Shown one piece after another: positions 25,671 to 35,264 of a stretch of DNA of 64,000 nucleotides. Origin of the DNA: Pirellulales bacterium (GTDB taxonomy: Bacteria > Planctomycetota > Planctomycetia > Pirellulales > Lacipirellulaceae); assembly GCA_022841705.1 (NCBI GenBank), contig JALHQZ010000002.1, positions 1,426,001 to 1,490,000 on the forward strand. The letters are read 5' to 3'. Position 1 is the stretch's first letter; every line of letters starts with the position of its first letter. A model generated the notes under the pieces. The model was not told where the DNA came from, made no database searches, and saw nothing but the letters and a program-made list of their open reading frames with translations. The translations under genes were made by a program, and so were the position numbers.

Positions 25671-26201
25671 CTAGTTTGTGGCCACCCCCTGCTGTACAAA
25701 CAAATACGCACGCTTCACCAGCGCCGCCACGAGCGGAACGCAGGAGGGTTCAGCGAATGCCGGCGCGGCCGCGCCGGCGAACCACCACTCCTGCGTTTCG
25801 GGATCCAGGCCAGCCGTGAAGTGTGTGCGGGATTGGGAGCCAACTGGTTTGGGCCTCCGCGCACGGTAATTGGTCCGTCGCGAAAGGTGGGGCGACATCT
25901 GTCGCCCGGCTCGTTCCCAATCCCGCGCGTGAGTTGCGATGAGGCGCCTCATCAAACGTTCGCCCCCGCGTTTTTGGGAGTGAACCAAGAGTGACGTCAA
26001 TTGATTGAAATCTCCGAGCAAGGCCTCGGGCGATTCGTCGCCCGAGGCGCTCGAGATTTCATCCAACCAACAATCCGGCCCGCCGCCAAATTGGTCGGCG
26101 AACAGGCCCCACAACACCAATCCCACGCCTTCGGCCACTGGCGCCGCCGTTCCCGCTGCGCGCGTGCGGTGGCGACGTGGTCCGCGCGCAGTTAATATCA
26201 T
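25671..26201 (-). CDS. Doubtful ORF across a hairpin-rich region
   Basis: An open minus-strand frame of 176 codons. Parts look protein-like (FADQFGGGPDCWLDEISSASGDESPEALLGDFNQLTSLLVHSQKRG; PLVAALVKRAYLFVQQGVATN), but the N-terminus is basic and low in complexity. No start has a ribosome binding site. The frame runs through three long perfect hairpins and a 20-bp palindrome, which is unusual for coding DNA. I recognise no family. The alternative is that the whole 25.48-26.27 kb stretch is non-coding structured sequence, which I consider somewhat more likely. Confidence 0.28.
   Translation of the reverse strand: MILTARGPRRHRTRAAGTAAPVAEGVGLVLWGLFADQFGGGPDCWLDEISSASGDESPEALLGDFNQLTSLLVHSQKRGGERLMRRLIATHARDWERAGRQMSPHLSRRTNYRARRPKPVGSQSRTHFTAGLDPETQEWWFAGAAAPAFAEPSCVPLVAALVKRAYLFVQQGVATN
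25738..26060. repeat. Cluster of three long hairpins
   Basis: Hairpin 1 has outer arms 25738-25747 and 25789-25798 around a perfect 20-bp palindrome GCCGGCGCGGCCGCGCCGGC at 25759-25778. Hairpin 2 has perfect 12-bp arms 25827-25838 and 25915-25926 (GCGGGATTGGGA), enclosing a 7-bp hairpin at 25890-25907. Hairpin 3 has inner arms 26023-26033 and 26038-26048 (GCCTCGGGCGA) closed by TTCG, extended by outer arms 26007-26019 and 26049-26060 with one bulge. The stretch accounts for most of the gap between 25479 and 26276. Confidence 0.8.
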
Positions 26202-26202
26202 T

Positions 26203-26232
26203 CGTACGATGGGCTTTCAGCCCGTCGAGAAG
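26203..26232. repeat. Palindromic repeat, family A copy 2
   Basis: CGTACGATGGGCTTTCAGCC continuing CGTCGAGAAG, ending 43 bp upstream of the start codon at 26276. The GGGCT-TTC-AGCCC hairpin is intact and the flanks match the copies at 18261 and 52766. Confidence 0.8.
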
Positions 26233-26275
26233 ACCTAAAAGACGCGCCGCGCCGGAATACCTAGCGTACAAATAT

Positions 26276-29122
26276 ATGACCATCTCCACCGACGATCCCG
26301 AACACCCGCCCGACAAGTGGCGCGAAGTGCGCTATCGGCATTCTTCCAATTTGCCGCAGGTGCTGCGCGAGCTCAACTGTTCGCTGCTGGTCTCCACATA
26401 CCAAGCAGGCAAGCTGTTAGCGATTGGGACGGCGGACAACGAACGGGGCGAACCGGGACTTCATTTTTCGTTTCACAATTTCGATCAGGCGATGGGCGTC
26501 GCCGCAAGTCCGCGGAAGTTGGCGGTGGGTGCGAAAGGCGCGGTGTGGTTTCACGATGGCGCGCCGGAGATCGCGCCGACCTTGAATCCCGCCGGGCGGT
26601 TTGATCGCTGCTATCTCGCGCGGCGGGCGCATGTCACCGGCGGGATTCACTGTCACGAAATGGCCTGGGATGCCAGCGGTGAATTGTGGGTCGTGAACAC
26701 TCTGTTTTCGTGCCTCGCCACACTGCACAGCGATCATAGTTTTGTGCCGCGGTGGCAACCGCCGTTCATCACACAACTTGCGGGTGAAGATCGCTGTCAC
26801 CTCAACGGCCTCGCCATGCGCGACGGTCGTCCGGCGCTCGTGACCATGATGAGCGAAACGAACGAACCCGCGGGTTGGCGACCGAAGAAAGAGTCAACCG
26901 GGCTGATTATGGACCTTGCCACGCATGAAGTGGTGACGCGCGGGCTCGCCATGCCGCACTCGCCGCGGCTGCGAGACGGCAAGTTGTTTGTGCTCAACAG
27001 CGGCTGCGGCGCGCTGGAAGTGGTCGATCAAGCAACCAGCCAGCGCGAAGTGGTGGAGAAACTTCCCGGCTACACGCGCGGGCTGGCGTTTTGCGGCCCG
27101 GCGGCATTCATTGGTCTCTCGAAGATTCGCGAAACGGCCGTCTTCGGCGGACTGCCGATCGCCGCCGAACGCGAAGGCCTCAAATGCGGCGTTGGTGTGG
27201 TTGATCTGCGCAGCGGGCAAACGATCGCCACGCTGGAGTTCGAAAGCGGCGTGGAAGAAATCTTTGACGTGCAAGTGCTTCCCGAAACGCGCTGCTGCGC
27301 CATCTGCGGCCCGCGCCCCGACCAAGACGCCGCGCAAGATGTGTGGCTCGTCCCGCGGCCCGATCAAGTCGATCGCCTGCTCGCGACTTCTTCAACCGCG
27401 CAACAGTCGCCAGTTGGCGGTGGTTTTTCCGGGCCTCGGTCGAACGCCGCAAACCAGCCCGAACTGTCCGTCGCCGCGCTGATCGAACAAGCGCTCGCGC
27501 TCCAGTCACAACGCCGCGTCGGCGAAGCGATCGCGCTGTTGCAGCAGGCCGCCCGTCGGCCGCCGCTCTCGGCCACAGTGCTCAACCATTTGGGGAATGC
27601 GTACCAAGATGCGGGCGATCAGCTCACGGCCCTCGAGTGCTATCGCCAAGCGGTACATGTGGATCCGACCTTTGGCCCCGCGCTCCAAAACTTCGGCTAC
27701 GTGCTAGTCGCGCAAGGCCGAACCGATGAAGGTCGCTCGCACCTGCGGCAAGCGCAAGCCGTACAGCCTGCCGATGTGAACCACGTGCTGATCGCCACGT
27801 CGATGCCAATCGTGTATGACTCGCAGGCCGATGTTGATACGCGACGAGCTGAACTGCTCACGCAAGTCGAAAAACTTGCAAACGACAAACTGGCGATCGA
27901 TACCACCAACACGCTGGTGCCGACGAACTTTTTCGCCGTCTACCAAGGGGGCAACGATTGCCCGCTGCACCGCAATTTGGGCCGCATTTACCGCGGCGTT
28001 GATCTCGCTAAAGGGAAAAAGATTAAACGCCGCGGCGGCAAGCTGCGCGTCGGTTTTCTGTCGGCCTATTTGCGCGATCACACCATCGGTCGGCTGAACA
28101 TCGGCCGCATCGAACGCTTGCCGCGGGACGAGTTTGAAGTGGTGGTTCTCAGCATCGGCCAGCATGGCGATCCGCTTGCCGAGCGCTTCCGAAAGACAGC
28201 TGACAAGCATGTCACCATTCCGCGCGAAGTCGCCCGCGCTCGGCAGATGATCGCCGCGGAGGAATGCGACCTGCTCATGTTCACCGATGTCGGCATGGAT
28301 GCGCTCAGCTACACGCTCGCCTTCTCGCGAATGGCGCCGGTGCAACTCGCCACGTGGGGACATCCCGTCACAACCGGCAGCCCAACGATGGACTTTTTCC
28401 TGTCGAGCGAATTGCTCGAAACGTCGGACGCAACTGAGCACTACACCGAGAAGCTCATCATGCCACCGAGTTTGGCGACGTACTACGAACGGCCCAAGCT
28501 CACCGGCCCGCGCAAGTCGCGCAGCGATTTCGGTCTGCCGGTTGATGCAACGCTGTATGGTTGTCCGCAAACGCTGTTCAAGTTCCATCCCGAGTACGAT
28601 GAAATCTTGGCCGGTATTCTGCGGGCCGATCCGCGCGGGGAGCTCCTCTTGATCGAAGGCCGCACGGCGCACTGGACGCGGCTACTCAAGGACCGCTTCG
28701 CGCGCGTGATGCCGGACGTTGTGGGCCGCATCCGCTGGCTGCCGGCGCTCGCGAACGAAGACTTTTTGCAACTGCTCGCGCTGTGCGATGTGTCGCTCGA
28801 CCCGTTGCACTTCGGCGGCGGCAACACCACCTACGAAGCGCTCGCGCTCGGCACGCCCGTCATCACGCTGCCCGGACCATACTTGCGCAGCCGTATCACC
28901 CGGGCTCAATACGAACGTATGGCGGGCGGTTCGCTTGCGGGAACACCAGCGCCAGTTGCGGAGACGAAAGAAGATTACATCCGCTTGGCGGTCGGGCTGG
29001 CAAACGCCGGCGAAGCGCGCGACATCGCCCGGAGTTGGATTGCCGAGCGTGCGGGATTGTTGTTCGAGAACGCGAGCGATGTGGATGATTTTGCCGCTGC
29101 GCTACGTGAAGCGACAAAGTAG
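26276..29122 (+). CDS. TIGR03032-like domain fused to TPR and O-GlcNAc-transferase-like (SPINDLY) domain
   Basis: A 948-residue cytoplasmic protein. Residues about 10-365 match the pattern of the TIGR03032/DUF4915 beta-propeller-like family (LLVSTYQAGKLLAIG, HFSFHNFDQAMGVA, HCHEMAWDASGELWVVNTLFSCLATL, GLAMPHSPRLRDGKLFVLNSGCG). Residues about 395-510 are tetratricopeptide repeats. Residues about 580-945 resemble GT41 O-linked GlcNAc transferases (LRVGFLSAYLRDHTIGRLNIGRIERLPRDEFEVVVLS, PVQLATWGHPVTTGSPTMDFFLSSE, DVSLDPLHFGGGNTTYEALALGTPVITLPGPYLRSR), which bind UDP-sugar. I prefer ATG 26276; the GTG at 26177 would place the family A repeat inside the gene. The UDP-glucose dehydrogenase downstream supplies a sugar nucleotide, so a glycosylation role is plausible. 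Confidence 0.85.
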   Translation: MTISTDDPEHPPDKWREVRYRHSSNLPQVLRELNCSLLVSTYQAGKLLAIGTADNERGEPGLHFSFHNFDQAMGVAASPRKLAVGAKGAVWFHDGAPEIAPTLNPAGRFDRCYLARRAHVTGGIHCHEMAWDASGELWVVNTLFSCLATLHSDHSFVPRWQPPFITQLAGEDRCHLNGLAMRDGRPALVTMMSETNEPAGWRPKKESTGLIMDLATHEVVTRGLAMPHSPRLRDGKLFVLNSGCGALEVVDQATSQREVVEKLPGYTRGLAFCGPAAFIGLSKIRETAVFGGLPIAAEREGLKCGVGVVDLRSGQTIATLEFESGVEEIFDVQVLPETRCCAICGPRPDQDAAQDVWLVPRPDQVDRLLATSSTAQQSPVGGGFSGPRSNAANQPELSVAALIEQALALQSQRRVGEAIALLQQAARRPPLSATVLNHLGNAYQDAGDQLTALECYRQAVHVDPTFGPALQNFGYVLVAQGRTDEGRSHLRQAQAVQPADVNHVLIATSMPIVYDSQADVDTRRAELLTQVEKLANDKLAIDTTNTLVPTNFFAVYQGGNDCPLHRNLGRIYRGVDLAKGKKIKRRGGKLRVGFLSAYLRDHTIGRLNIGRIERLPRDEFEVVVLSIGQHGDPLAERFRKTADKHVTIPREVARARQMIAAEECDLLMFTDVGMDALSYTLAFSRMAPVQLATWGHPVTTGSPTMDFFLSSELLETSDATEHYTEKLIMPPSLATYYERPKLTGPRKSRSDFGLPVDATLYGCPQTLFKFHPEYDEILAGILRADPRGELLLIEGRTAHWTRLLKDRFARVMPDVVGRIRWLPALANEDFLQLLALCDVSLDPLHFGGGNTTYEALALGTPVITLPGPYLRSRITRAQYERMAGGSLAGTPAPVAETKEDYIRLAVGLANAGEARDIARSWIAERAGLLFENASDVDDFAAALREATK

Positions 29123-29142
29123 CAGGCACAGTCCTCTGTGCC
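29120..29142. terminator. Hairpin at the stop codon, family C half-element
   Basis: GGCACAG (29125-29131) pairs with CTGTGCC (29136-29142). The element begins with the TAG stop itself (GTAGCAGGCAC), as in the longer copy GTAGTAGGCAC at 22981. There is no U-tract. Confidence 0.55.
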
Positions 29143-29163
29143 GTTGCCCAAATGTACGACATT

Positions 29164-29247
29164 GGGTGGCTGGGGTCGGCGCGTTAGCCGCCCCCAGCTG
29201 CGGTAACGTTCGCGCCGCTGCGGCTGGGGTCTCGACCCCAGCCACCC
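29164..29247. repeat. 15-bp inverted repeat
   Basis: GGGTGGCTGGGGTCG at 29164-29178 is the exact reverse complement of 29233-29247. Further pairing of AGC(T/C)GCGG-type words lies inside. It occupies the gap between the glycosyltransferase-like gene and ugd. Confidence 0.75.
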
Positions 29248-29371
29248 GCTGAGATCACGCCAAAACACCGCGTTTTCTCGCAGTTTTTGTGGTCGGCTCG
29301 ACTCCCGCCGGATGTCAATTATCATAAAGGATTCGCACAGGCCGATTTAGATCAAGTAGGACGGGTTAAGT

Positions 29372-30694
<1,323 letters not shown>

Positions 30695-30696
30695 TC

Positions 30697-30891
30697 ATGC
30701 CGGACCAATACGCCGAACTCCGCGAGTATCTTGTGAACCTCGGCCAAAATGCCGAGGAGATTGAGCTGATCCTCGCGCGCGTGAAGGAGTACGAAGTGGC
30801 CACGCAGCACGATTCGATCATGGATTCGATCGGCAACGGCACGCTCGACCTGGCGGCGATCATCAAAGAAGCGCTGGGCGAGAAACCGTAG
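30697..30891 (+). CDS. Small acidic helical protein downstream of ugd
   Basis: A 64-residue protein (MPDQYAELREYLVNLGQNAEEIELILARVKEYEVATQHDSIMDSIGNG...IKEALGEKP), predicted mostly alpha-helical with no signal peptide. It begins two bases after the ugd stop, so it is almost certainly in the same transcript. I know no family for it. Size and acidic character suggest a regulator or partner of the upstream enzyme, but nothing in the sequence shows that. Its TAG stop is the first element of a 26-bp inverted repeat. Confidence 0.75.
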   Translation: MPDQYAELREYLVNLGQNAEEIELILARVKEYEVATQHDSIMDSIGNGTLDLAAIIKEALGEKP

Positions 30892-30968
30892 GTCAGGCTT
30901 TCTAGCCTGACTTTTCCCAGTTCGAGCGGGTTCCCGGCGCGCGTCAGGCCAGAAAGCCTAACCTACGG
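30886..30968. repeat. 26-bp inverted repeat, family B copy 1
   Basis: The arms 30886-30911 and 30943-30968 (CCGTAGGT(C/T)AGGCTTTCT...) pair with two mismatches. The TAG of the preceding small gene (30889-30891) lies inside the left arm. A second copy is at 43976-44039, in the same relation to a stop codon. Confidence 0.85.
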
Positions 30969-31042
30969 CGCCAATTTCTTGACCCGCTCCGAGCGGCGAT
31001 TTAACCTACAGATGCGCGACAGATCGCGGCAAAACGGGCAGG

Positions 31043-33265
31043 GTGCGCCCTTACGGAACAGGCATTGGGGCGCGATTAGGAATGGTTGGCGGTCGAAGTT
31101 TGTGCATAGCCTTGGCTGCGCTGGCTGGCGTTAGCAGCGCCCGCAGTGCGTTCGGCACTGGGATTCCCATCGATGGCTTTCTGCCGCAGGTGGGCATCAC
31201 GCTTACTAATCAGTTCGTCGACGACATTGACTTTTACCCCAAGCCCGCTACCACGCCGGGGGGCTCGTTCTTGGGATACGGTTCGCCCGTTTATGACGTA
31301 GCGCTCCTCGACACCGGCGCCGCGGTTTCGCTGCTCACTTCGGCCAGCGATAACGCCTTCAACATCAACGGACCTTACTCGGGGCGCAACACGAACTTCC
31401 GCGGGACGGAATCAATCACCATCGGCGGCGCGTCTGGTTTTTTGGAAGCGACGATCAACGATCCGCTCGGGCTCTACGCCGCGGGGCTGCAAGATCGCAG
31501 TACGAACTCCGGCGCGCTGGTCGTGAATCACACGCCCTCAATGCGGGGGCAAACCAACTCGTCGATCATCACCGTGCCGCCGGAATCCGACTTGCCCAAC
31601 GTGTTGGGCCTCCCCTTCATCAGCCAGTACGCCACGCGCATTCGCAACAGTCAGCCGCAGATTTTTGAGATCAACGGTAAAACCGTTCGCACTCCCGCGA
31701 TTGATTTTCAGCCGCTCGGCAGCCAGGGGCTCGGCATCACGCGCAAGGCGCAGCTCAATTTGCTGGGTAGTGGCCCGTCGACACCCGCTTATATTTTCAA
31801 CATCGCTAATCTCGATATCGACAAGCCCTGGAACAACCCGTCGGCGCCGACGGTGGTGTCGGGCGGCCACTTTCTGAACGCGACATTTCAAAACAACGGC
31901 GCCTCGCTGAGCAGTTCGTTCTTTCTCGACACCGGCGCCAGCGTGACCGTGCTCTCGCAGTTCAAAGCGCTCGAGATGGGGTTTGATGTGACGCTCGATA
32001 CGCCCGAGTTCACCATCTCGATCGTCGGCTCCGGCGGCGTGAAATCGAACGTGCCGGGTTTTTATATCGATCAGCTCACCATTCCCGCGCTCGGCGGTAG
32101 TGTGGTCGCGACCAACGTGCCCGTGATTGTGCTCGACGTGACGAACGTGGCGAACCCCGGCAACGTGGTTGATGGCATCATCGGCATGAACGTGTTTCAA
32201 GGGCGCGACATTGTCATCGACCCCAATCCTTCGCTTGGCGGCGGCGGGCCGAGTGCGGGGCTGTACATCAGCAATCCCGTGACGATCGACGTCAACTGGG
32301 CCAACACAGGCGCAAGCGGGCCGTGGACCACGGGCGCCAATTGGAGCGGCGGTAGTGTCCCCGGCGCGCTCGGCATTGCGAACGTTCGGCATGTTAGTGG
32401 AGGCAATCAAATAGCGGTGCTCGGCACGACCACCCAGGTGTTTGAAGCGAACATCTCCGGCGGCGCCGGCGGACAGAAGATGACGCTCGAGGTGGGGCCG
32501 AGCGCAAAGCTCACCACATTCTCGGGAACGAATGTCGAGCCGGGTGGTGTGCTTCATCTTAATGGAGGCACAGTCGACGCGCAGTATATCGAGATCGCAC
32601 AAAATGCCATGCTCGCAGGACACGGAAGCATCCGCACTGGCAGCGGCGAGATCGCGGGGCAAGTTGAAAACCAACGCGGGGTGGTCGCGCCTGGCCAAAC
32701 GGCGACCGGCGGCGGCGTGGGACAACTCAGTATCCTCGGCCGGTACTCGAATGGTGAGAACGGTTCACTCCTCATGGATCTGGGCGGCATTACGCCCGGG
32801 GCGGGTTACGATCAACTGGCGATTGACGGCCCTGCATCACTCGCCGGCGCGCTCACGGTTTCGCTCACACCCGGCTTCGCGCCGAAGCAAGGCGAATCGT
32901 TCACGCTCATCAGCACCACGGAAGACATCGGCGGCGAATTCGACAGCGTCACGCTGCCCGACCATTTCACCTGGCAGACATCTTACAACGCCAATTCGGT
33001 CGTACTGACCGTCACCGCCGTGGAGCTTCCCGGCGATTACAACAACGACGGCATCGTGAACGGCGCCGACTACACAGTCTTCCAAACCGGTTTCGGCGCC
33101 CGCTTTAACGCCGCCGACTACACCATCTGGCGCGACAACTTTGGCCGCACGCGCCCACCGGCGACGGTAAGCGGAGGTGCTGTGCCGGAGCCGGCCGCGT
33201 GGGTGATTGTTGTGGGGGCGGTTACGATTTTGGGGCGACTCCGCATCACAACGGCTGCTTCCTGA
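31043..33265 (+). CDS. Secreted protein with two retropepsin-like aspartic protease motifs, dockerin-like and PEP-CTERM tail
   Basis: A 740-residue protein with a signal peptide (SLCIALAALAGVSSARSAFG; the start could also be the ATG at 31082). Two active-site-type motifs are visible: ALLDTGAAVSLL near residue 92 and FFLDTGASVTVL near residue 295. Each sits in a beta-rich lobe, and the second is followed by VDGIIGMNVF, the typical hydrophobic-hydrophobic-Gly strand of aspartic proteases. Two DTG lobes in one chain resemble pepsin-type bilobed enzymes, or two fused retropepsin-like domains. Residues about 415-640 are beta repeats (ANWSGGSVPG...). GDYNNDGIVNGADYTVFQ and AADYTIWRDNFG are dockerin-like; VPEPAAWVIVVGAVTIL is the sorting tail. 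Protease activity is inferred. Confidence 0.85.
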   Translation: MRPYGTGIGARLGMVGGRSLCIALAALAGVSSARSAFGTGIPIDGFLPQVGITLTNQFVDDIDFYPKPATTPGGSFLGYGSPVYDVALLDTGAAVSLLTSASDNAFNINGPYSGRNTNFRGTESITIGGASGFLEATINDPLGLYAAGLQDRSTNSGALVVNHTPSMRGQTNSSIITVPPESDLPNVLGLPFISQYATRIRNSQPQIFEINGKTVRTPAIDFQPLGSQGLGITRKAQLNLLGSGPSTPAYIFNIANLDIDKPWNNPSAPTVVSGGHFLNATFQNNGASLSSSFFLDTGASVTVLSQFKALEMGFDVTLDTPEFTISIVGSGGVKSNVPGFYIDQLTIPALGGSVVATNVPVIVLDVTNVANPGNVVDGIIGMNVFQGRDIVIDPNPSLGGGGPSAGLYISNPVTIDVNWANTGASGPWTTGANWSGGSVPGALGIANVRHVSGGNQIAVLGTTTQVFEANISGGAGGQKMTLEVGPSAKLTTFSGTNVEPGGVLHLNGGTVDAQYIEIAQNAMLAGHGSIRTGSGEIAGQVENQRGVVAPGQTATGGGVGQLSILGRYSNGENGSLLMDLGGITPGAGYDQLAIDGPASLAGALTVSLTPGFAPKQGESFTLISTTEDIGGEFDSVTLPDHFTWQTSYNANSVVLTVTAVELPGDYNNDGIVNGADYTVFQTGFGARFNAADYTIWRDNFGRTRPPATVSGGAVPEPAAWVIVVGAVTILGRLRITTAAS

Positions 33266-33599
33266 ACCGTGTCCCCATAGATCGAAACCCTTTCTTATCT
33301 ACTCGGGTTACACTGCGCGACGGCCCTGTTGCAGCTCATTGGCACGCAAGCGCCGAATCGCCTCTTCCGCGAAACGCGGAGTTGCAGCCGGCAGAGCGTG
33401 ACCATTCTTCGCTGGTTAGGAGTTCGTCCGTGGTGAGGGGCGCGAGCGGGTGGACGCCGGCATTTACGTCGGCCGCACAGTTCTGCACGCTCTTTGGCTT
33501 GCACGCTCTCCGGCGCCAGGCACGCCATGCGGATCGGGCCTTGCTCGGGGCGCTCCAACCGCCACTCGGCGGGGAGGTCGAGGGTGAAGAGGTTGGCGG

Positions 33600-33812
33600 G
33601 GTCAGTGTCAGGGCGCGAAGTCATGGGGGACGACTTTCGGACGGCGGCGGGCGCGATGAAGTAGGTAGTATACTCGGCGACGCGGAAGTTGGAGACGGGC
33701 TGCTGGCCGAAGGTGTCGGTGCACGCCGCTCGCGGACGAAGAACGGATGCTCGGGCGTCGTGCAAAGTGGGGGTTCCATGACGAACAGTTCGAGATTCCT
33801 GGGCCACTGCAA
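33600..33812 (-). pseudogene. HINT-domain remnant (second copy)
   Basis: In one minus frame the sequence reads ELFVMEPPLCTTPEHPFFVRERR. After a frameshift the next frame reads CTDTFGQQPVSNFRVAEYTTYFIAPA. Both parts match the C-terminal half of the HINT domain at 34326-35169 (HTTPEHPFFVRE, LTDTGRQQTVYNFRVAEYATYFIAPA), with about 80 bp deleted between them. The frame runs on to 33295 with sequence starting MTSRPDTDPANLFTLDLPAEWRLERP, which I cannot assign; it may be an unrelated fragment. The stretch 33266-33600 otherwise holds nothing I recognise. Confidence 0.7.
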
Positions 33813-33841
33813 CCGCAGGTCATGTCGCTTCCCTAGCTATT

Positions 33842-34309
33842 TCAACCATTTGTAATCCCCAGCAGGTCAAACAATTCTTCCGGATGTGTTGGAAGTGAGT
33901 CAAGAAACCAGCACCCCAAAATTGAGACCGTATCGTAACTGTAGATCACAAGATTGCTCGACTCACTTTTATCCAGCAACTGATCAATACGCGCGTCGAC
34001 GTGTTGTTTTTCTTCTTCAGTGCCAAAGTTCCAAACAGGAATCCACACTTTGCTTTCTGGGGTGCCAAGTTGCCCAATCAGATCAAGTACCAAATCAACT
34101 GAGCCAATCGGAAGTTCGTGCAGAGTGTAGAGTCGGTGATCTACTCCATTAGGATTGTGTTTTTTTGCAATGCACCTGAATTCAAACTCGGCCAATGGGA
34201 AATCTAACGCGCAAATACCTTGTTTAGGACCATCGAACCAATCAAATACTATCGACTGACGAACAATCCACTTCGTTGGGTTTACTCGGCCTAATTCACT
34301 CGCAATCAT
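33842..34309 (-). CDS. Putative immunity protein of the HINT-toxin cassette
   Basis: A 155-residue acidic soluble protein (VFDWFDGPKQGICALDFPLAEFEFRC, LPIGSVDLVLDLIGQL, LVIYSYDTVSILGCWFLDSLPTHPEELFDLLG). It starts 16 bp after the toxin-like gene on the same strand, the standard position for an immunity gene in polymorphic toxin loci. AT content is far higher than in the flanking PEP-CTERM genes, also typical of such cassettes. I do not recognise the family. The immunity role is inferred from position, size and composition. Confidence 0.65.
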   Translation of the reverse strand: MIASELGRVNPTKWIVRQSIVFDWFDGPKQGICALDFPLAEFEFRCIAKKHNPNGVDHRLYTLHELPIGSVDLVLDLIGQLGTPESKVWIPVWNFGTEEEKQHVDARIDQLLDKSESSNLVIYSYDTVSILGCWFLDSLPTHPEELFDLLGITNG

Positions 34310-34325
34310 TTTGTTCTCCTTTTGG

Positions 34326-35169
34326 TCAACGGCCGAATACTCGATTGAATAGTGCCGCTACCTCCTCAGTAACTGGTTGCGGTAATTGAATCGTATGATG
34401 GAAAGGATCGGCTTTCGTTGGTGTATGTCGTATTTGAAAGCCAGCTTCTTCAATTGCCTTCCATGTGGCAGAGACGGCATCGCTAGGATCTCTTGAAAGA
34501 ATCTGATTCATTTTGGGTGTAGTCACAGAAACGCCATGGCCAAACGGAATGCCGTTCTTTGCGTTACCGGCGTTGGCAGCGGCATCCGCTTGTTTCGCCA
34601 ATCGTTGTGCAGATTCTCGGCCCACTCCCCGACGGACCAGGACCTCAACTGCTTCAGTCGGATCATACGTATTATGCACCCACACATCGAACGCCAAGTC
34701 CGCGGGCGCGATGAAGTAGGTAGCATACTCGGCGACGCGGAAGTTGTAGACGGTCTGCTGGCGGCCGGTGTCGGTGAGTCGCTCCACGGGGAGCCACTCG
34801 CCGTGGGGGGTGCTGAGCAGGTCCCCCGGCTCGAGCTCGCCCGCCGGGGCGTGAGCCCTGCTCGCGGACGAAGAAGGGGTGCTCGGGGGTGGTGTGGAGC
34901 GTGCGCCCCGCGACGACCAGTTCGAACAGCCGCCCCGCGCGGACGAATACCTCCTCGACCCGCTGGGGCGTGGGGCTGGCGCTGCCCGGGTCCTGCTCGG
35001 GGCGCGAGAGGACGGTCCCCGAGAAGACCATGTCGCCCGGCTGGAGGTTTTCGATCAGCGTGTGCCCGGTGGGGGTGAGGACCGGCGTGCCGGCGGGGAA
35101 GCACGCGGATGATCCGCTCGGGTCGAGAACCCAAGCTACCTGGGGAAACGCCTGTCGGGCTCCCACCAC
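34326..35169 (-). pseudogene. Orphan HINT-toxin C-terminal module with frameshift
   Basis: From about 35120 the minus strand encodes CFPAGTPVLTPTGHTLIENLQPGD, the Cys-starting HINT (intein-like) block, then FELVVAGRTLHTTPEHPFFVRE. Near 34855 the frame shifts and continues as GELEPGDLLSTPHGEWLPVERLTDTGRQQTVYNFRVAEYATYFIAPADLAFDVWVHN, followed by a toxin-like tail of about 110 residues (GIPFGHGVSVTTPKMNQIL, GFQIRHTPTKADPFHHTIQLPQPVTEEVAALFNRVFGR). HINT domains release C-terminal toxins in polymorphic toxin proteins. No secretion or repeat region precedes it; upstream is the start region of an opposite-strand gene. It therefore looks like a displaced, inactivated tip module. Toxin activity is unknown. 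Confidence 0.78.
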
Positions 35170-35264
35170 GGTTCCTGATTGGCCGTTTATCGCTTACTCT
35201 GTCACTCAGACGGGGTCACTTGGTTTGGGCCGCAAATCGGCCAGTTTCTTCGGGAGCATTCGTC

